From Streptomyces sp. 35G-GA-8 (lineage in GTDB: Bacteria; Actinomycetota; Actinomycetes; Streptomycetales; Streptomycetaceae), in the NCBI RefSeq assembly GCF_023534745.1, contig NZ_JAMHJQ010000013.1, positions 191,054 to 255,053 of the forward strand: a stretch of DNA of 64,000 nt. The letters run 5' to 3'. A program made the translations under genes and the position numbers. The notes beneath the pieces are model-generated. The model saw nothing but the letters and a program-made list of their open reading frames with translations. It was not told the origin of the DNA and made no database searches. Positions 52,155 to 60,533 of this stretch are shown here, piece after piece (the stretch's first letter is position 1; every line of letters starts with the position of its first letter).

Positions 52155-53880
52155 GCGCGAGCTTTCGTGTGAGGGGGCGGGTGAGGAAGCGGAGAATGGT
52201 GTCGGTCTCGGGGGCCCGCAGGGCGTGCGCGATGACGAGGAACACCGCGCCGACCACCACGCAGGCCGCCATCGCGCCCAGGACGGGTGACGGGACGAGG
52301 GCTCCGCAGAGCCATCCGGAGCCGGTGGCCGCCGCCGCGGCGGCGCTGAGCTTGACCAGGCCCCCGGTCATGAACCGGAGGCTGACGGGCACGCTGTGCC
52401 GGCCGACCCCGTGCAGCATCAGGGCGGCGGTGACGGTGATACCGAGGGCGTTGGCGGCGGCGATGCCGAGCACGCCCCACACCTGTACGAGCAGGGCGCC
52501 CGCGCCGGTCGTCAGCGCGAGCCCGGTGAGCATCGCGAACGCGGGGAACCACAGCGGGCGCGCGGCGGAGAAGTAGCAGCGTACGAGCGCCCCGACGAGG
52601 GTGTGGCCCAGCAGACCGAGCGCGTACACCCGCATCACATCGGCGGTCGCCGCCGTGTCCGCCGGGTCGAACGCGCCGCGCTGGAACAGCACTTCGATGA
52701 TCTGCGGCGCGCAGGCGACCACTGTCGCGGCGCCGGTCAGCACGATTATCCCGGCGAGCGCGAGATCACGCTCGACCCGGAGCCTGGCCCGCTCGGTGTC
52801 CCCCGCCGCCATGGCGCGGGCGACCACCGGGAAGGTGACGGTGCACAGCATCATGGAGAGCGTCATCGGGATCTGCGCGACCTTCTGCGCGTAGTTCAGA
52901 TGCGAGATGGCGCCGGCCGGCAGCGGCGCGGCGAGGAACCGCTCGATGAGGACCTGCGACTGCCTGCTGAGCGCGAAGACGATGACGGGCGCCAGCAGGG
53001 CGAGGGCGACGGTCGGTCCGCCGCCCGCGCCCTTCGGTCCCTGATCGGTCGTGGTCACCTCCACCGGCCGGCGCGCGCGCAGCCTGCGCCACAGGAGGGG
53101 CGCCTGGACGAGGACCATGAGCGCGCCGCCGATGGCGACTCCGGCGGCGGCGGCCCGTACCCCCCACCGGTCGCGGACCAGCAGCATGGTGGTGATGATC
53201 CCGGCGTTGTACGCGACGTAGATCATCGCGGGCGCCGTGAAACTGCCGTGCGCGCGGAGCGCCGCGCTGCAGTAGCCGGCCATGCCGAAGGTGAAGGCGC
53301 ACGTGGCGGTCAGCCGGGTGCAGTCGACGGCGAGCCCCGGCTCGGACAGCCCCGGCGCGAGGACGGCCACCACCCAGGGTGCGGTGGCCACCAGCAGGGC
53401 CGAGCCGGCGCCGAGGGCGAGGAACAGCCGGGGCAGGGTGCTGCGGACCAGCAGCCGTACCGGGTCGGGATCAAGCACCGGTGCGGTGGCGCGCCGGGCC
53501 AGTGCCAGGCTGAACGCCGGTACGAGGATCAGCGCCATGGCGTCCTCGATGAGGAGCGTGGCGGCAACCTCGGGCACGGTCCAGGCGACCAGGAAGGCGT
53601 CCGTATCCGGGCCGGCGCCGTAGAGATGCGCGATGGTCTGGTCGCGGACGAGCCCGAGCAGCGCACCGGCGGCGGTCAGCAGCGCGGTGAGGAAGGCCGC
53701 GCGCGCCAGGAACCGTCCGGAGGTGAAGGGGCCGCGGCCCTCCGCGCCCGTACGGGTCTTTCCTCCTGCGCCGTCTCCTCCCTTGCCTCCGCCCTTCGCG
53801 CCCGCCGGGGAGGGCGGACCGGACTGCGACGGCACGGACCGCGGCGGTACGGCGGGAAGGGAGTGCCTCGTATCGCTCAC
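52144..53880 (-). CDS. MurJ/MVIN-like lipid-linked oligosaccharide flippase
   Basis: 578 aa with about 14 membrane segments after a ~50-residue Gly/Lys-rich cytoplasmic start. MATE/MVF-type features: FLTALLTAAGALLGLVRDQ, AFLVAWTVPEVAATLLIEDA, and AAPLPAGAISHLNYAQKVAQ. It lies in the position of Wzx in a Wzx/Wzy operon, so it probably flips the undecaprenyl-linked repeat rather than lipid II. GTG start overlapping the stop of the polymerase gene. Confidence 0.9.
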   Translation of the reverse strand: MSDTRHSLPAVPPRSVPSQSGPPSPAGAKGGGKGGDGAGGKTRTGAEGRGPFTSGRFLARAAFLTALLTAAGALLGLVRDQTIAHLYGAGPDTDAFLVAWTVPEVAATLLIEDAMALILVPAFSLALARRATAPVLDPDPVRLLVRSTLPRLFLALGAGSALLVATAPWVVAVLAPGLSEPGLAVDCTRLTATCAFTFGMAGYCSAALRAHGSFTAPAMIYVAYNAGIITTMLLVRDRWGVRAAAAGVAIGGALMVLVQAPLLWRRLRARRPVEVTTTDQGPKGAGGGPTVALALLAPVIVFALSRQSQVLIERFLAAPLPAGAISHLNYAQKVAQIPMTLSMMLCTVTFPVVARAMAAGDTERARLRVERDLALAGIIVLTGAATVVACAPQIIEVLFQRGAFDPADTAATADVMRVYALGLLGHTLVGALVRCYFSAARPLWFPAFAMLTGLALTTGAGALLVQVWGVLGIAAANALGITVTAALMLHGVGRHSVPVSLRFMTGGLVKLSAAAAAATGSGWLCGALVPSPVLGAMAACVVVGAVFLVIAHALRAPETDTILRFLTRPLTRKLAHVR

Positions 53881-55328
53881 GCGCGTCCGGCCTCACTCGT
53901 GGCGGGCCGCTCCACGGGCCCGAGGGCCCACCTGGCCGCGAGGCCGAGCATCACGGCGGTCAGTACGGTCGAGGGTCCGCCGATGTCCGCGTAACTGAAG
54001 TCGACCAGCTGCCAGACCAGCAGCCCGGTGACGGCGAGGCCGCAGTCGGCGCCGGTACGGGAGCGGTGCGCGGCGGGCAGCCGGCGCAGGGTGCGGACGA
54101 GGAGCGCCGCCCAACTGCCCGCCAGGGCGACGATGCCCAGCAGCCCCTGTTCGCTGAGGACGAGCAGATACATGTTGTGCGGAGAGAGCAGCGGCTGACG
54201 CTGGAAGCCGAGACCGGCGCCCTCGGTGTCGCTGGCGGCGGAGAGCGCGAGCGAGGCGTGGCTGTCGCGGTGGGCGGGGAAGCCCTTCAGCCCGACGCCG
54301 GTGACGGGGTGCTCACGCCACATTCCGGTGGCCGCGGCCCACATGGTGTACCGGTCGGTGACGGACTGGTCGGGCGCGTCGGTGACTCGTGTGATGCTGT
54401 CGAGCCGCTCGGTGATCATCTGCGAGCCGATACCGAGACCTCCGACGAGTACGACGCCGAGCGCCCCGGCCACGAGCGTGACCACGACGGCGCGGCGCGG
54501 CCCCGACAGCGTCAGCTGGAGGGCGACGGCCACGGCGGTGGCGATCCAGGCGCCACGGCTGAAGGACAGGGCGAGGGGTACGGCCAGCAGCCCGGCGCAG
54601 CCGAGCGCGACGGCGCGCCGCACGCGGGCCGCGTGCCGCCCCCGGCCGACCGCCCCCGGGCTCAGCGCGAAGCCGATGGAGATGACGAGTCCGTACGCGA
54701 CGACCGTGGCCATGCCCATCACGTCGGTGGGGCCGAAGGTGCCGACCGCGCGGATCTCCTCGCCCATGTACGAGGCGCCGGTGCCGGTCAGATACTGCGT
54801 CACCCCGATCGTGCCCTGCACCAGCGCGAGGACGACGACGGACCCGGCGACCAGCCGGAAGTCACGGCGGTCACGCAGGAGCAGCAGCAGCGCGCCGGGC
54901 ACCAGCACGAAGATCTGGAGATAGCGCGCCACCCCCGGCAGGCTGGCGGCCGGGTCGTGTGCGCTGATCGCCGCGATGGTCACGCCCAGCACGGGAAGTC
55001 CGAGGACGAGCGCGGCGGTACGGGTCAGCGGCCTGGCCCGGTCGCGCAGAACGCGTACGAGGCAGTACAGGACGAGCAGTCCGGAGGCCGCGTCCGCGAC
55101 ACTCCCGGACCCGGCGGAGCCGTCCCCGGCCGGTGCCGAGTCCACGGCGAGCAGCGCGACGACCGCGACGGCCGGCAGCAGATGAGCCGACCGGCGCAGG
55201 ACGTGTCCCCAGGGACCCGCCGCCGGAAGCGGCCGGGCCGCGGGCCTACGGGCGGCGGGACGACGGGCGGCCGGCCCGGTGATCCCGACGGTGCCCGGGA
55301 AAACGACGCCGGTGGCGTCGGCGGCCAT
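53877..55328 (-). CDS. O-antigen ligase/Wzy-like polymerase
   Basis: 483 aa, about 12 hydrophobic segments, with the Wzy_C/WaaL-type periplasmic loop: LSFSRGAWIATAVAVAL before it and WREHPVTGVGLKGFPAHRD then SPHNMYLLVLSEQGLLG, the conserved Asn-His region. It polymerises lipid-linked repeats outside the membrane. The start at ATG 55328 overlaps the sugar transferase stop. The N-terminus has a duplicated PAARRPAARRPAAR stretch. Confidence 0.88.
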   Translation of the reverse strand: MAADATGVVFPGTVGITGPAARRPAARRPAARPLPAAGPWGHVLRRSAHLLPAVAVVALLAVDSAPAGDGSAGSGSVADAASGLLVLYCLVRVLRDRARPLTRTAALVLGLPVLGVTIAAISAHDPAASLPGVARYLQIFVLVPGALLLLLRDRRDFRLVAGSVVVLALVQGTIGVTQYLTGTGASYMGEEIRAVGTFGPTDVMGMATVVAYGLVISIGFALSPGAVGRGRHAARVRRAVALGCAGLLAVPLALSFSRGAWIATAVAVALQLTLSGPRRAVVVTLVAGALGVVLVGGLGIGSQMITERLDSITRVTDAPDQSVTDRYTMWAAATGMWREHPVTGVGLKGFPAHRDSHASLALSAASDTEGAGLGFQRQPLLSPHNMYLLVLSEQGLLGIVALAGSWAALLVRTLRRLPAAHRSRTGADCGLAVTGLLVWQLVDFSYADIGGPSTVLTAVMLGLAARWALGPVERPATSEAGRA

Positions 55329-57100
55329 CAGCTGCCCGCCGGGCGGACGAGGGACACGGCGGTCCGCAGCAGGATGCACACGTCCTGCCACAGCGACCAG
55401 TGGTCGATGTAATGATTGTCAAACCGCGACCGCTCCTCGATGGAGGTGTCGCCGCGCAGCCCGTGGACCTGCGCGAGACCGGTGATCCCGACGGGCATCC
55501 GGTGCCTGGCCGCGTAACCGGGCTGGGTCTTGCTGAAGTTGGCGACGAAGAACGGGCGCTCGGGCCGGGGCCCGACCAGGCTCATGTCGCCCCGCAGTAC
55601 GTTCCAGAGCTGGGGCAGTTCGTCCATCGACGTACGGCGCAGGAAGTTGCCCACCGGGCTCATCCGCAGATCGTTGGCGATGTTCCAGCGGGTGGCGGAC
55701 TCGTGCTCGTCGGCCGGGCGCAGGGTGCGGAACTTCAGCAGGGTGAAGGTGCGGCCGTGCTGTCCCACGCGTTCCTGGCGGAAGAGCACATCGGGGCCGT
55801 CGCAGAACCGGACGGCGAGCGCGCAGGCCAGCAGGATCGGCGCGGCGGCCACCAGCAGCGGAAGCGTGAACACCACGTCCAGCAGCCGTTTGACGACCGC
55901 GCCGCGGCGGCGGTCGCCTACGGCGGGCGGTTCGACACGGCGGGCGGCGAACCCCCAGAGGTGCCGCTCCATGGCGACGGGAGCGGCGGTCAGATCCCAC
56001 GGCCCGGCGCCGACGAACCAGGTGGCGCAGCCGTACTCGTGGAAGAGCGCGACGAGGGCCGCACGGTCCGTACCGTCGCCGGGGTCGCGGAATCCGGAGT
56101 CATGAAACCCCGGCTCGTTGAATCCGGAGTCGTTGAACGCGGCTTCGTTGAACCCGGAGCCGCTGAGCGCGCGGTCACGGTCGATGAACCGGTGGTCGAT
56201 GAACAGCGCGTCCTGGACACCGTTCTGGATGACCGCCCGGTGGATCTCCTCGGCCGACGTCAGCACCGGCAGGGCGGGGGCGTCCGGCACCGCGCCGTCC
56301 CGCCCGCCGGGTCTGGTGGCGGCCCGGTCCGGCTCGTCCTCGTCCTGGGCGGGCCCGGCGATCCCGACGGGCCGCAGGCCGTACTCGGGATGCTGGGCGA
56401 GCAGCGCGGCCAGCCGCCGCGCGGCCTGTCCCGACCCGACGACCAGCGCGGACCGCAGCCGGTTGCGCGCCACGGCACGGCGCCGGGTGTGCAGGAGCGA
56501 GCGGCAGCCGCAGGCGACGACGAGTTGGAGCGCGCAGCCGCCGAGCAGCGCCGGTACACCCACGGCCAGCGCGGGGAGGAACGCGGCGAGTACGGCCGCG
56601 GCGGCGCACCAGGCCACCGCGATCCGGGCGGCCAGCGCGGGCAGCTGATCCAGCCCCGACAGGGCGACACCGGGACGGTAGAGCCCGGCGGACGCGTTCA
56701 GTACCGTCACCCAGACGAGGAGCTGGACGACAAGAACGGCGTCGCGCTGCTCGTCGTTGAGCACGACGGTGGACAGCAGCGCCGCGAACAGGTCCGAGGC
56801 GATGAGTGGGAGGGCGAAGCGCAGCGTGGCGCGCGCGGGCCGGCGGGCCGGCGACGCGAGGCGGTCCGAGGCGTCGCGGGGGGAGGCGATCGGGGCACGC
56901 CGCAGGACCTGCTGCCCCAGGGCCCCCGGCCCCGGGGTCTGCGGTCCGACGGTCTGCCCGAGCGCCTGCTGTCCGAGTGCCTGCTGTCCCACCGTCTGTT
57001 GTCCCACCGCCGGTTGTCCCAGGGCCTGTTGCCCCATGGCCTGTTCCGCTGTCCGCGCCCGCCCGGTCGGCGGCGGAACGCTGGTGCTTTCCGTGGTCAC
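55328..57100 (-). CDS. polyprenyl-phosphate sugar-1-phosphate transferase (initiating)
   Basis: 590 aa, WbaP/CpsE-like. The C-terminal bacterial sugar transferase domain (about 395-590) is clear: KRLLDVVFTLPLLVAAAPI, FRQERVGQHGRTFTLLKFRT, MDELPQLWNVLRGDMSLVGP then RPE. Before it are four membrane helices and a Rossmann-like domain (ALVVGSGQAARRLAALLAQH). Two pentapeptide tandem repeats interrupt it: a [VL]GQQA tract near residue 22-50 and xGFNE/xGFxD near 310-340. It starts the repeat unit on undecaprenyl phosphate. GTG start overlapping the upstream gene. Confidence 0.92.
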   Translation of the reverse strand: MTTESTSVPPPTGRARTAEQAMGQQALGQPAVGQQTVGQQALGQQALGQTVGPQTPGPGALGQQVLRRAPIASPRDASDRLASPARRPARATLRFALPLIASDLFAALLSTVVLNDEQRDAVLVVQLLVWVTVLNASAGLYRPGVALSGLDQLPALAARIAVAWCAAAAVLAAFLPALAVGVPALLGGCALQLVVACGCRSLLHTRRRAVARNRLRSALVVGSGQAARRLAALLAQHPEYGLRPVGIAGPAQDEDEPDRAATRPGGRDGAVPDAPALPVLTSAEEIHRAVIQNGVQDALFIDHRFIDRDRALSGSGFNEAAFNDSGFNEPGFHDSGFRDPGDGTDRAALVALFHEYGCATWFVGAGPWDLTAAPVAMERHLWGFAARRVEPPAVGDRRRGAVVKRLLDVVFTLPLLVAAAPILLACALAVRFCDGPDVLFRQERVGQHGRTFTLLKFRTLRPADEHESATRWNIANDLRMSPVGNFLRRTSMDELPQLWNVLRGDMSLVGPRPERPFFVANFSKTQPGYAARHRMPVGITGLAQVHGLRGDTSIEERSRFDNHYIDHWSLWQDVCILLRTAVSLVRPAGS

Positions 57101-58314
57101 TGGGGAATCGGCTCCCTGCGTTCGGGGCGCGGCACTGAGGCGACTTCGCGGTACACGTCCGCGATGGCCCGCGCTGTCTGCCGCACGTCATAGGTGCTGA
57201 GTACGTGCTGATGGCCCTGGCGGCCGATGGCTTCGCGCAGTGGCGCGTCGCGGAGCAGAGCGCCGATGGCCGCCGCCAGCGCGGGCGGGTCCTCCGGCGG
57301 AATGAGACAGAGCGCTTCGTGACCGGGCGACAGGCTCTCGCGCGCGCCGTCCACATCGCTGAGGACGACGGCCCTGCCGCTCGCCATGGCCTCCAGCGGC
57401 GCCACCGCCATGCCCTCCCAGCGCGAGGGCAGGACGACCAGATCGGCCGCCCGGTACCAGGGCGCGGTGTCCGCTACGGCTCCGGCGAAGAGCACCGACG
57501 GCGGCGCGGCGGCGCGCAGTACGTCGGCGTCCGGACCGTCCCCGACGAGGACCAGCCGCGCCCGGGGCAACTGGAGGAGGATCTGCCGCCAGGCCCGCAA
57601 CAGGATGTCCTGGCCCTTCTGCCGGCAGAGCCGCCCGACGCACAGCACGAGGGGTGTGCCCGGCGGGAGGGCGGCCAACTGCGGGAGCGCGGCGCGCGCG
57701 GCGGTGGTGTCGGCCATGTCCGCGGGACCGGACGGCCCCGCCACGGCACCCGCGCCCGCGGCACCGAACCGTCCGACATCGACTCCGTTGTGGACGACGG
57801 ACCAGGGGGCACGGATTCCGGCCCGCTCGCCGGTGCGCCGTTCCGCGTCACTGACGCATACGACCCGGTCGGTCCACCGGACGGCCCAGCGCTCCCAGCA
57901 CCCGGCCAGCCGGCCCGTCATGCCCCCGACCGCCTCGAACGACCAGGCGTGCGGCTGGAAGACGGTGGGCACCCGGCCACGGACGGCGAGCCGTCCGGCC
58001 AGTCCGGCCTTCGCGCTGTGGGCGTGCACCAGATCGGGCCCGACCCGCCGTACCACCCGAGCCGCCTGCGCAACCTCACGGACCAGTCCTGGCCCGGGGT
58101 CGCGGGTCACCCGCCAGCCATGGACCTCGGCGCCGAGCCGCGCAGCCGCCGCGGCCAGCGGCCCTTCCCCGGGACAGGCGACGGCCACCCGTACACCGGC
58201 CTCCAGTTGCGCCCCGACCAGATCAAGAACCACCCTGGCCACTCCGCCGTCGACCGGCTGGACGAGATGAAGAGCGGTGAAGCCGGTCCCGGGCCGGTGC
58301 CGTTGTGGCCGCAC
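57097..58314 (-). CDS. glycosyltransferase family 4
   Basis: 405 aa if started at GTG 58314, which has GGAGG eight bases upstream; GTG 58329 is possible but has no ribosome site. GT-B features: HLVQPVDGGVARVVLDLVGA, VHAHSAKAGLAGRLA, VVHNGVDVGRF, CVGRLCRQKGQDILL, and donor motif WEGMAVAPLEAMASGR. First gene of the eight-gene exopolysaccharide operon, with its promoter in the 58315-58786 region. Donor sugar unknown. Confidence 0.92.
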   Translation of the reverse strand: MRPQRHRPGTGFTALHLVQPVDGGVARVVLDLVGAQLEAGVRVAVACPGEGPLAAAAARLGAEVHGWRVTRDPGPGLVREVAQAARVVRRVGPDLVHAHSAKAGLAGRLAVRGRVPTVFQPHAWSFEAVGGMTGRLAGCWERWAVRWTDRVVCVSDAERRTGERAGIRAPWSVVHNGVDVGRFGAAGAGAVAGPSGPADMADTTAARAALPQLAALPPGTPLVLCVGRLCRQKGQDILLRAWRQILLQLPRARLVLVGDGPDADVLRAAAPPSVLFAGAVADTAPWYRAADLVVLPSRWEGMAVAPLEAMASGRAVVLSDVDGARESLSPGHEALCLIPPEDPPALAAAIGALLRDAPLREAIGRQGHQHVLSTYDVRQTARAIADVYREVASVPRPERREPIPQ

Positions 58315-58694
58315 GCGCAACTCCTCCACTCGTGGATACGGGAAAACGATCTCTTCGAGCGGGCTCCGGGCGCCCGGAGTTCAGTTCCGGTTGTCCGCTC
58401 CTACGAAAAACGCACCGGCGCGGCTGGGGTCACGCCTCACGCCGAATCGAACACTTGAGTTATCCAGTTCCCTCGATTTCATTACGACCCCAAGAAACGC
58501 CGAATTCCATAAATTGGCACTCCGTCTCGAAGATCGAAACAAGAAGGCACCTTTACAGAGGGCGGAGTGAAAATCACGTGAGACGCGCTGAATCACGCCG
58601 AACGTACAAAAGGACTCTTACGAGCGGCTGTTCCTCACTCCGCGGGTCGCCGCGCCTCGGCCAGGTGACACACGGGGCGTCACTCATTCGGACG
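58315..58694. other. divergent intergenic region, A/T-rich stretch
   Basis: No gene is supported in this stretch. Bases 58450-58570 are much richer in A and T than the rest of the window, fitting promoters for the exopolysaccharide operon (leftward) and the chaplin (rightward). No clear palindromic operator was seen. Confidence 0.5.
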
Positions 58695-58722
58695 CGCAAC
58701 CGACGGGCGCCCTCGGCGTTGA
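58695..58722 (+). promoter_or_regulatory. BldN-like promoter of chaplin
   Basis: CGCAAC (58695-58700), 16 bases, then CGTTGA (58717-58722), 64 bases before the chaplin ATG. The published sigma-BldN target is CGTAAC-N16-CGTTGA (from memory), so only one base differs and the spacing is exact. Chaplins and rodlins are known BldN targets. Confidence 0.6.
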
Positions 58723-58786
58723 TGCATAAGTCGGGCAATCGCGCCCGGCGCGCATAGCGTCCCTTTCGACCGAGGAGCCCTTCTCC

Positions 58787-59026
58787 ATGTCGCGTATCGC
58801 CAAGGCTGTTGTTCTCTCCACCGCGGCCGCCGCCGCTGTCGCCGGAGCCTCCGGCGCCGCCTTCGCCGACGCCGGTGCGGAAGCCGCGGCTGTCGGCTCC
58901 CCGGGTGTCATCTCCGGCAACGTCGTTCAGGTCCCGATCCACCTGCCCGTGAACGTCTGCGGCAACACGATCGACGTCATCGGCCTGCTCAACCCGGCCT
59001 TCGGGAACACCTGCGTCAACAACTGA
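58787..59026 (+). CDS. short chaplin (ChpH-like)
   Basis: 79 aa. Signal peptide (AVVLSTAAAAAVAGASGAAFA) and one chaplin domain: GSPGVISGNVVQVPIHLPVN, CGNTIDVIGLLNPAFGNTC, with both Cys present, so it is not the Cys-free ChpE type. GAGGAG before the ATG. It coats aerial hyphae together with the other chaplins at 42.6-44.0 kb. A BldN-like promoter lies upstream and a hairpin downstream. Confidence 0.95.
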   Translation: MSRIAKAVVLSTAAAAAVAGASGAAFADAGAEAAAVGSPGVISGNVVQVPIHLPVNVCGNTIDVIGLLNPAFGNTCVNN

Positions 59027-59082
59027 CGACCTTCGCCGTCCCTGTTCGGCGTCACGCCGACATCGCGTCGGCGTCGCACGCG

Positions 59083-59116
59083 AGAGCCGCTCTCTCCCTC
59101 GGGACAGAGCGGCTCT
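59083..59116 (+). terminator. terminator after ChpH-like chaplin
   Basis: AGAGCCGCTCT (59083-59093) pairs with AGAGCGGCTCT (59106-59116), an 11-bp perfect stem with a 12-base loop. The rest of 59117-59355 shows no gene. Confidence 0.75.
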
Positions 59117-59355
59117 TCCGCTGTCCGGGGGTCACCCTTACGTGCCCGCGTGTCCACTCGTCCGGCGGCGCCGCGCGGCATCACGCGGACGCCGTCCGGG
59201 CACGTCGGGCCAGGTGAGAGGTGGGGCGGAGCGGGCCGGGACAGATCCGGGCGCCGTCTGACGGACCGTACGGGAGATGCCCTCTCGGTTGCGGGCCCCG
59301 CGCGGGGAACGGACGGTGAGGAGAACGTTCCTCCTCGTCCCGAAAGGACACAGGT

Positions 59356-59820
59356 ATGCGTCTCAAGCTCACCCGCCGTGTCACGACCGGCGCCGTGTGT
59401 GCCGCGCTCGTGCTCGGCGCCGCGGCCCCGGCCGCCGCCCATGCACTCTCGCGCGACACCGGCGCCGACAGCTCGCCGGCCCCCGCGCCGGGTCCGGCGG
59501 CACCCACGGCACCCGCGGCACCCACGGCGCCTGCGTCACCCGCTTCACCCGCTTCGCCCGCGTCAGAGACCAAGCCCCTGGCGGACGTAGGTGACCTGCT
59601 GAAGCCTGTCGCCGATCTGGTCCAGGCGGCGCTGAAGGCTCCCGGCGGCGAACTCTCGCCCGCGGACATCGAGAAGCACACCAAGGCCATCAGAGACGCC
59701 GTGGCCGCGCTGAAGGCCACCGCCGAGGCCGACGGGGTGGCCAATGTCGTGGTGACCCTGCAGAAGACCACGGACTCACTGCTCGAACCCGCCACCGCCA
59801 CCGAGCCCCAGCAGCCCTGA
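59356..59820 (+). CDS. small secreted protein, function unknown
   Basis: 154 aa. A signal peptide (VTTGAVCAALVLGAAAPAAA) is followed by a 35-residue Ala/Pro/Ser linker built of PTAPA and PASPAS units, then a helical domain (about 75-145) with LADVGDLLKPVADLVQAALK and ADIEKHTKAIRDAVAALKAT. No Cys. AAAGGA lies before the ATG. I do not recognise the family. Between a chaplin and other surface genes it may be a wall- or rodlet-associated protein, a guess from context. Confidence 0.7.
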   Translation: MRLKLTRRVTTGAVCAALVLGAAAPAAAHALSRDTGADSSPAPAPGPAAPTAPAAPTAPASPASPASPASETKPLADVGDLLKPVADLVQAALKAPGGELSPADIEKHTKAIRDAVAALKATAEADGVANVVVTLQKTTDSLLEPATATEPQQP

Positions 59821-60028
59821 ACGGCCTTCGGCCGACCGCTCGTTCGACACGGGAACAGGGCGAGTTCCCTTCATTCGAGTGGCCTGTCCAGAATTCCTTC
59901 CCGACGGAGTTTCCGCCGCGCGCACACGTCGTTACTGATGACGAGCGACCGCGCGAATGGGATCTCCAAGAGGCCTGTGCGAAGCGTGAGTTGCCTCGCA
60001 ACAGACATCGCTGAAAGAAGGATTCACC

Positions 60029-60379
60029 ATGAAGCCCATGAAGGTCGCCGCCGTTGTCGCCGGTTCCGTGATGGCTCTGGGTGCCGCCACCCCGGCGTTC
60101 GCCGCCGAGGGCATGAGCCTCAACGGCGGACTGGAGACCGTGCTGAGCGAGGGCCTCAAGGACCCCAGGCCGCTGAACACCAACGCGCTGGACACCGAGA
60201 ACCCGGGGTCCGTGCTGAACGCCGTGAAGGGCGTCACGGACACCCTGAACAAGAAGAAGGGTGGCAAGGCGAACGGCAAGACGGCCGGCAAGAAGACGTC
60301 GGGCAAGACGGGCGCCAAGGAGATCGTCGGCACGTCGACCGGCAACAAGCTGCTCGGTGGGCTTCCGCTCGGGAAGTAG
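60029..60379 (+). CDS. small secreted Lys/Gly-rich protein, function unknown
   Basis: 116 aa. Signal peptide MKPMKVAAVVAGSVMALGAA ending PAFA, then a short acidic region with NTNALDTENPGSVLNAVKGV, and a strongly basic tail (KKKGGKANGKTAGKKTSGK). AGAAGGA precedes the ATG. A basic tail could bind teichoic acids or polysaccharide at the wall. No family recognised. The style of signal peptide matches the neighbouring chaplin and rodlin genes. Confidence 0.7.
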   Translation: MKPMKVAAVVAGSVMALGAATPAFAAEGMSLNGGLETVLSEGLKDPRPLNTNALDTENPGSVLNAVKGVTDTLNKKKGGKANGKTAGKKTSGKTGAKEIVGTSTGNKLLGGLPLGK

Positions 60380-60401
60380 TCTCCGGCAGCGGATTCCGGA
60401 C

Positions 60402-60428
60402 GGTCCGGGCCTCGCGAGGGCCCGGACC
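60402..60428 (+). terminator. terminator after 116-aa secreted protein
   Basis: GGTCCGGGCC (60402-60411) and GGCCCGGACC (60419-60428) form a 10-bp stem with a 7-base loop. Confidence 0.7.
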
Positions 60429-60501
60429 CCGTAGCCGACCCGGACCCCGTGTAGCCTCCCCGGACCCGGTAGCCCGTCCGGATCCCGTGGCCCGGCCCGG
60501 A
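60422..60501. repeat. ~19-bp tandem repeats
   Basis: CCCGGACCCCGTAGCC-like units recur with CCGGA at 60422, 60440, 60460, 60478 and 60497 (period 18-20 bp), in the convergent intergenic region before the VKOR gene. Confidence 0.6.
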
Positions 60502-60533
60502 TTCGGCCGACGCGGCTCAGCTGGTCCAGCGGA

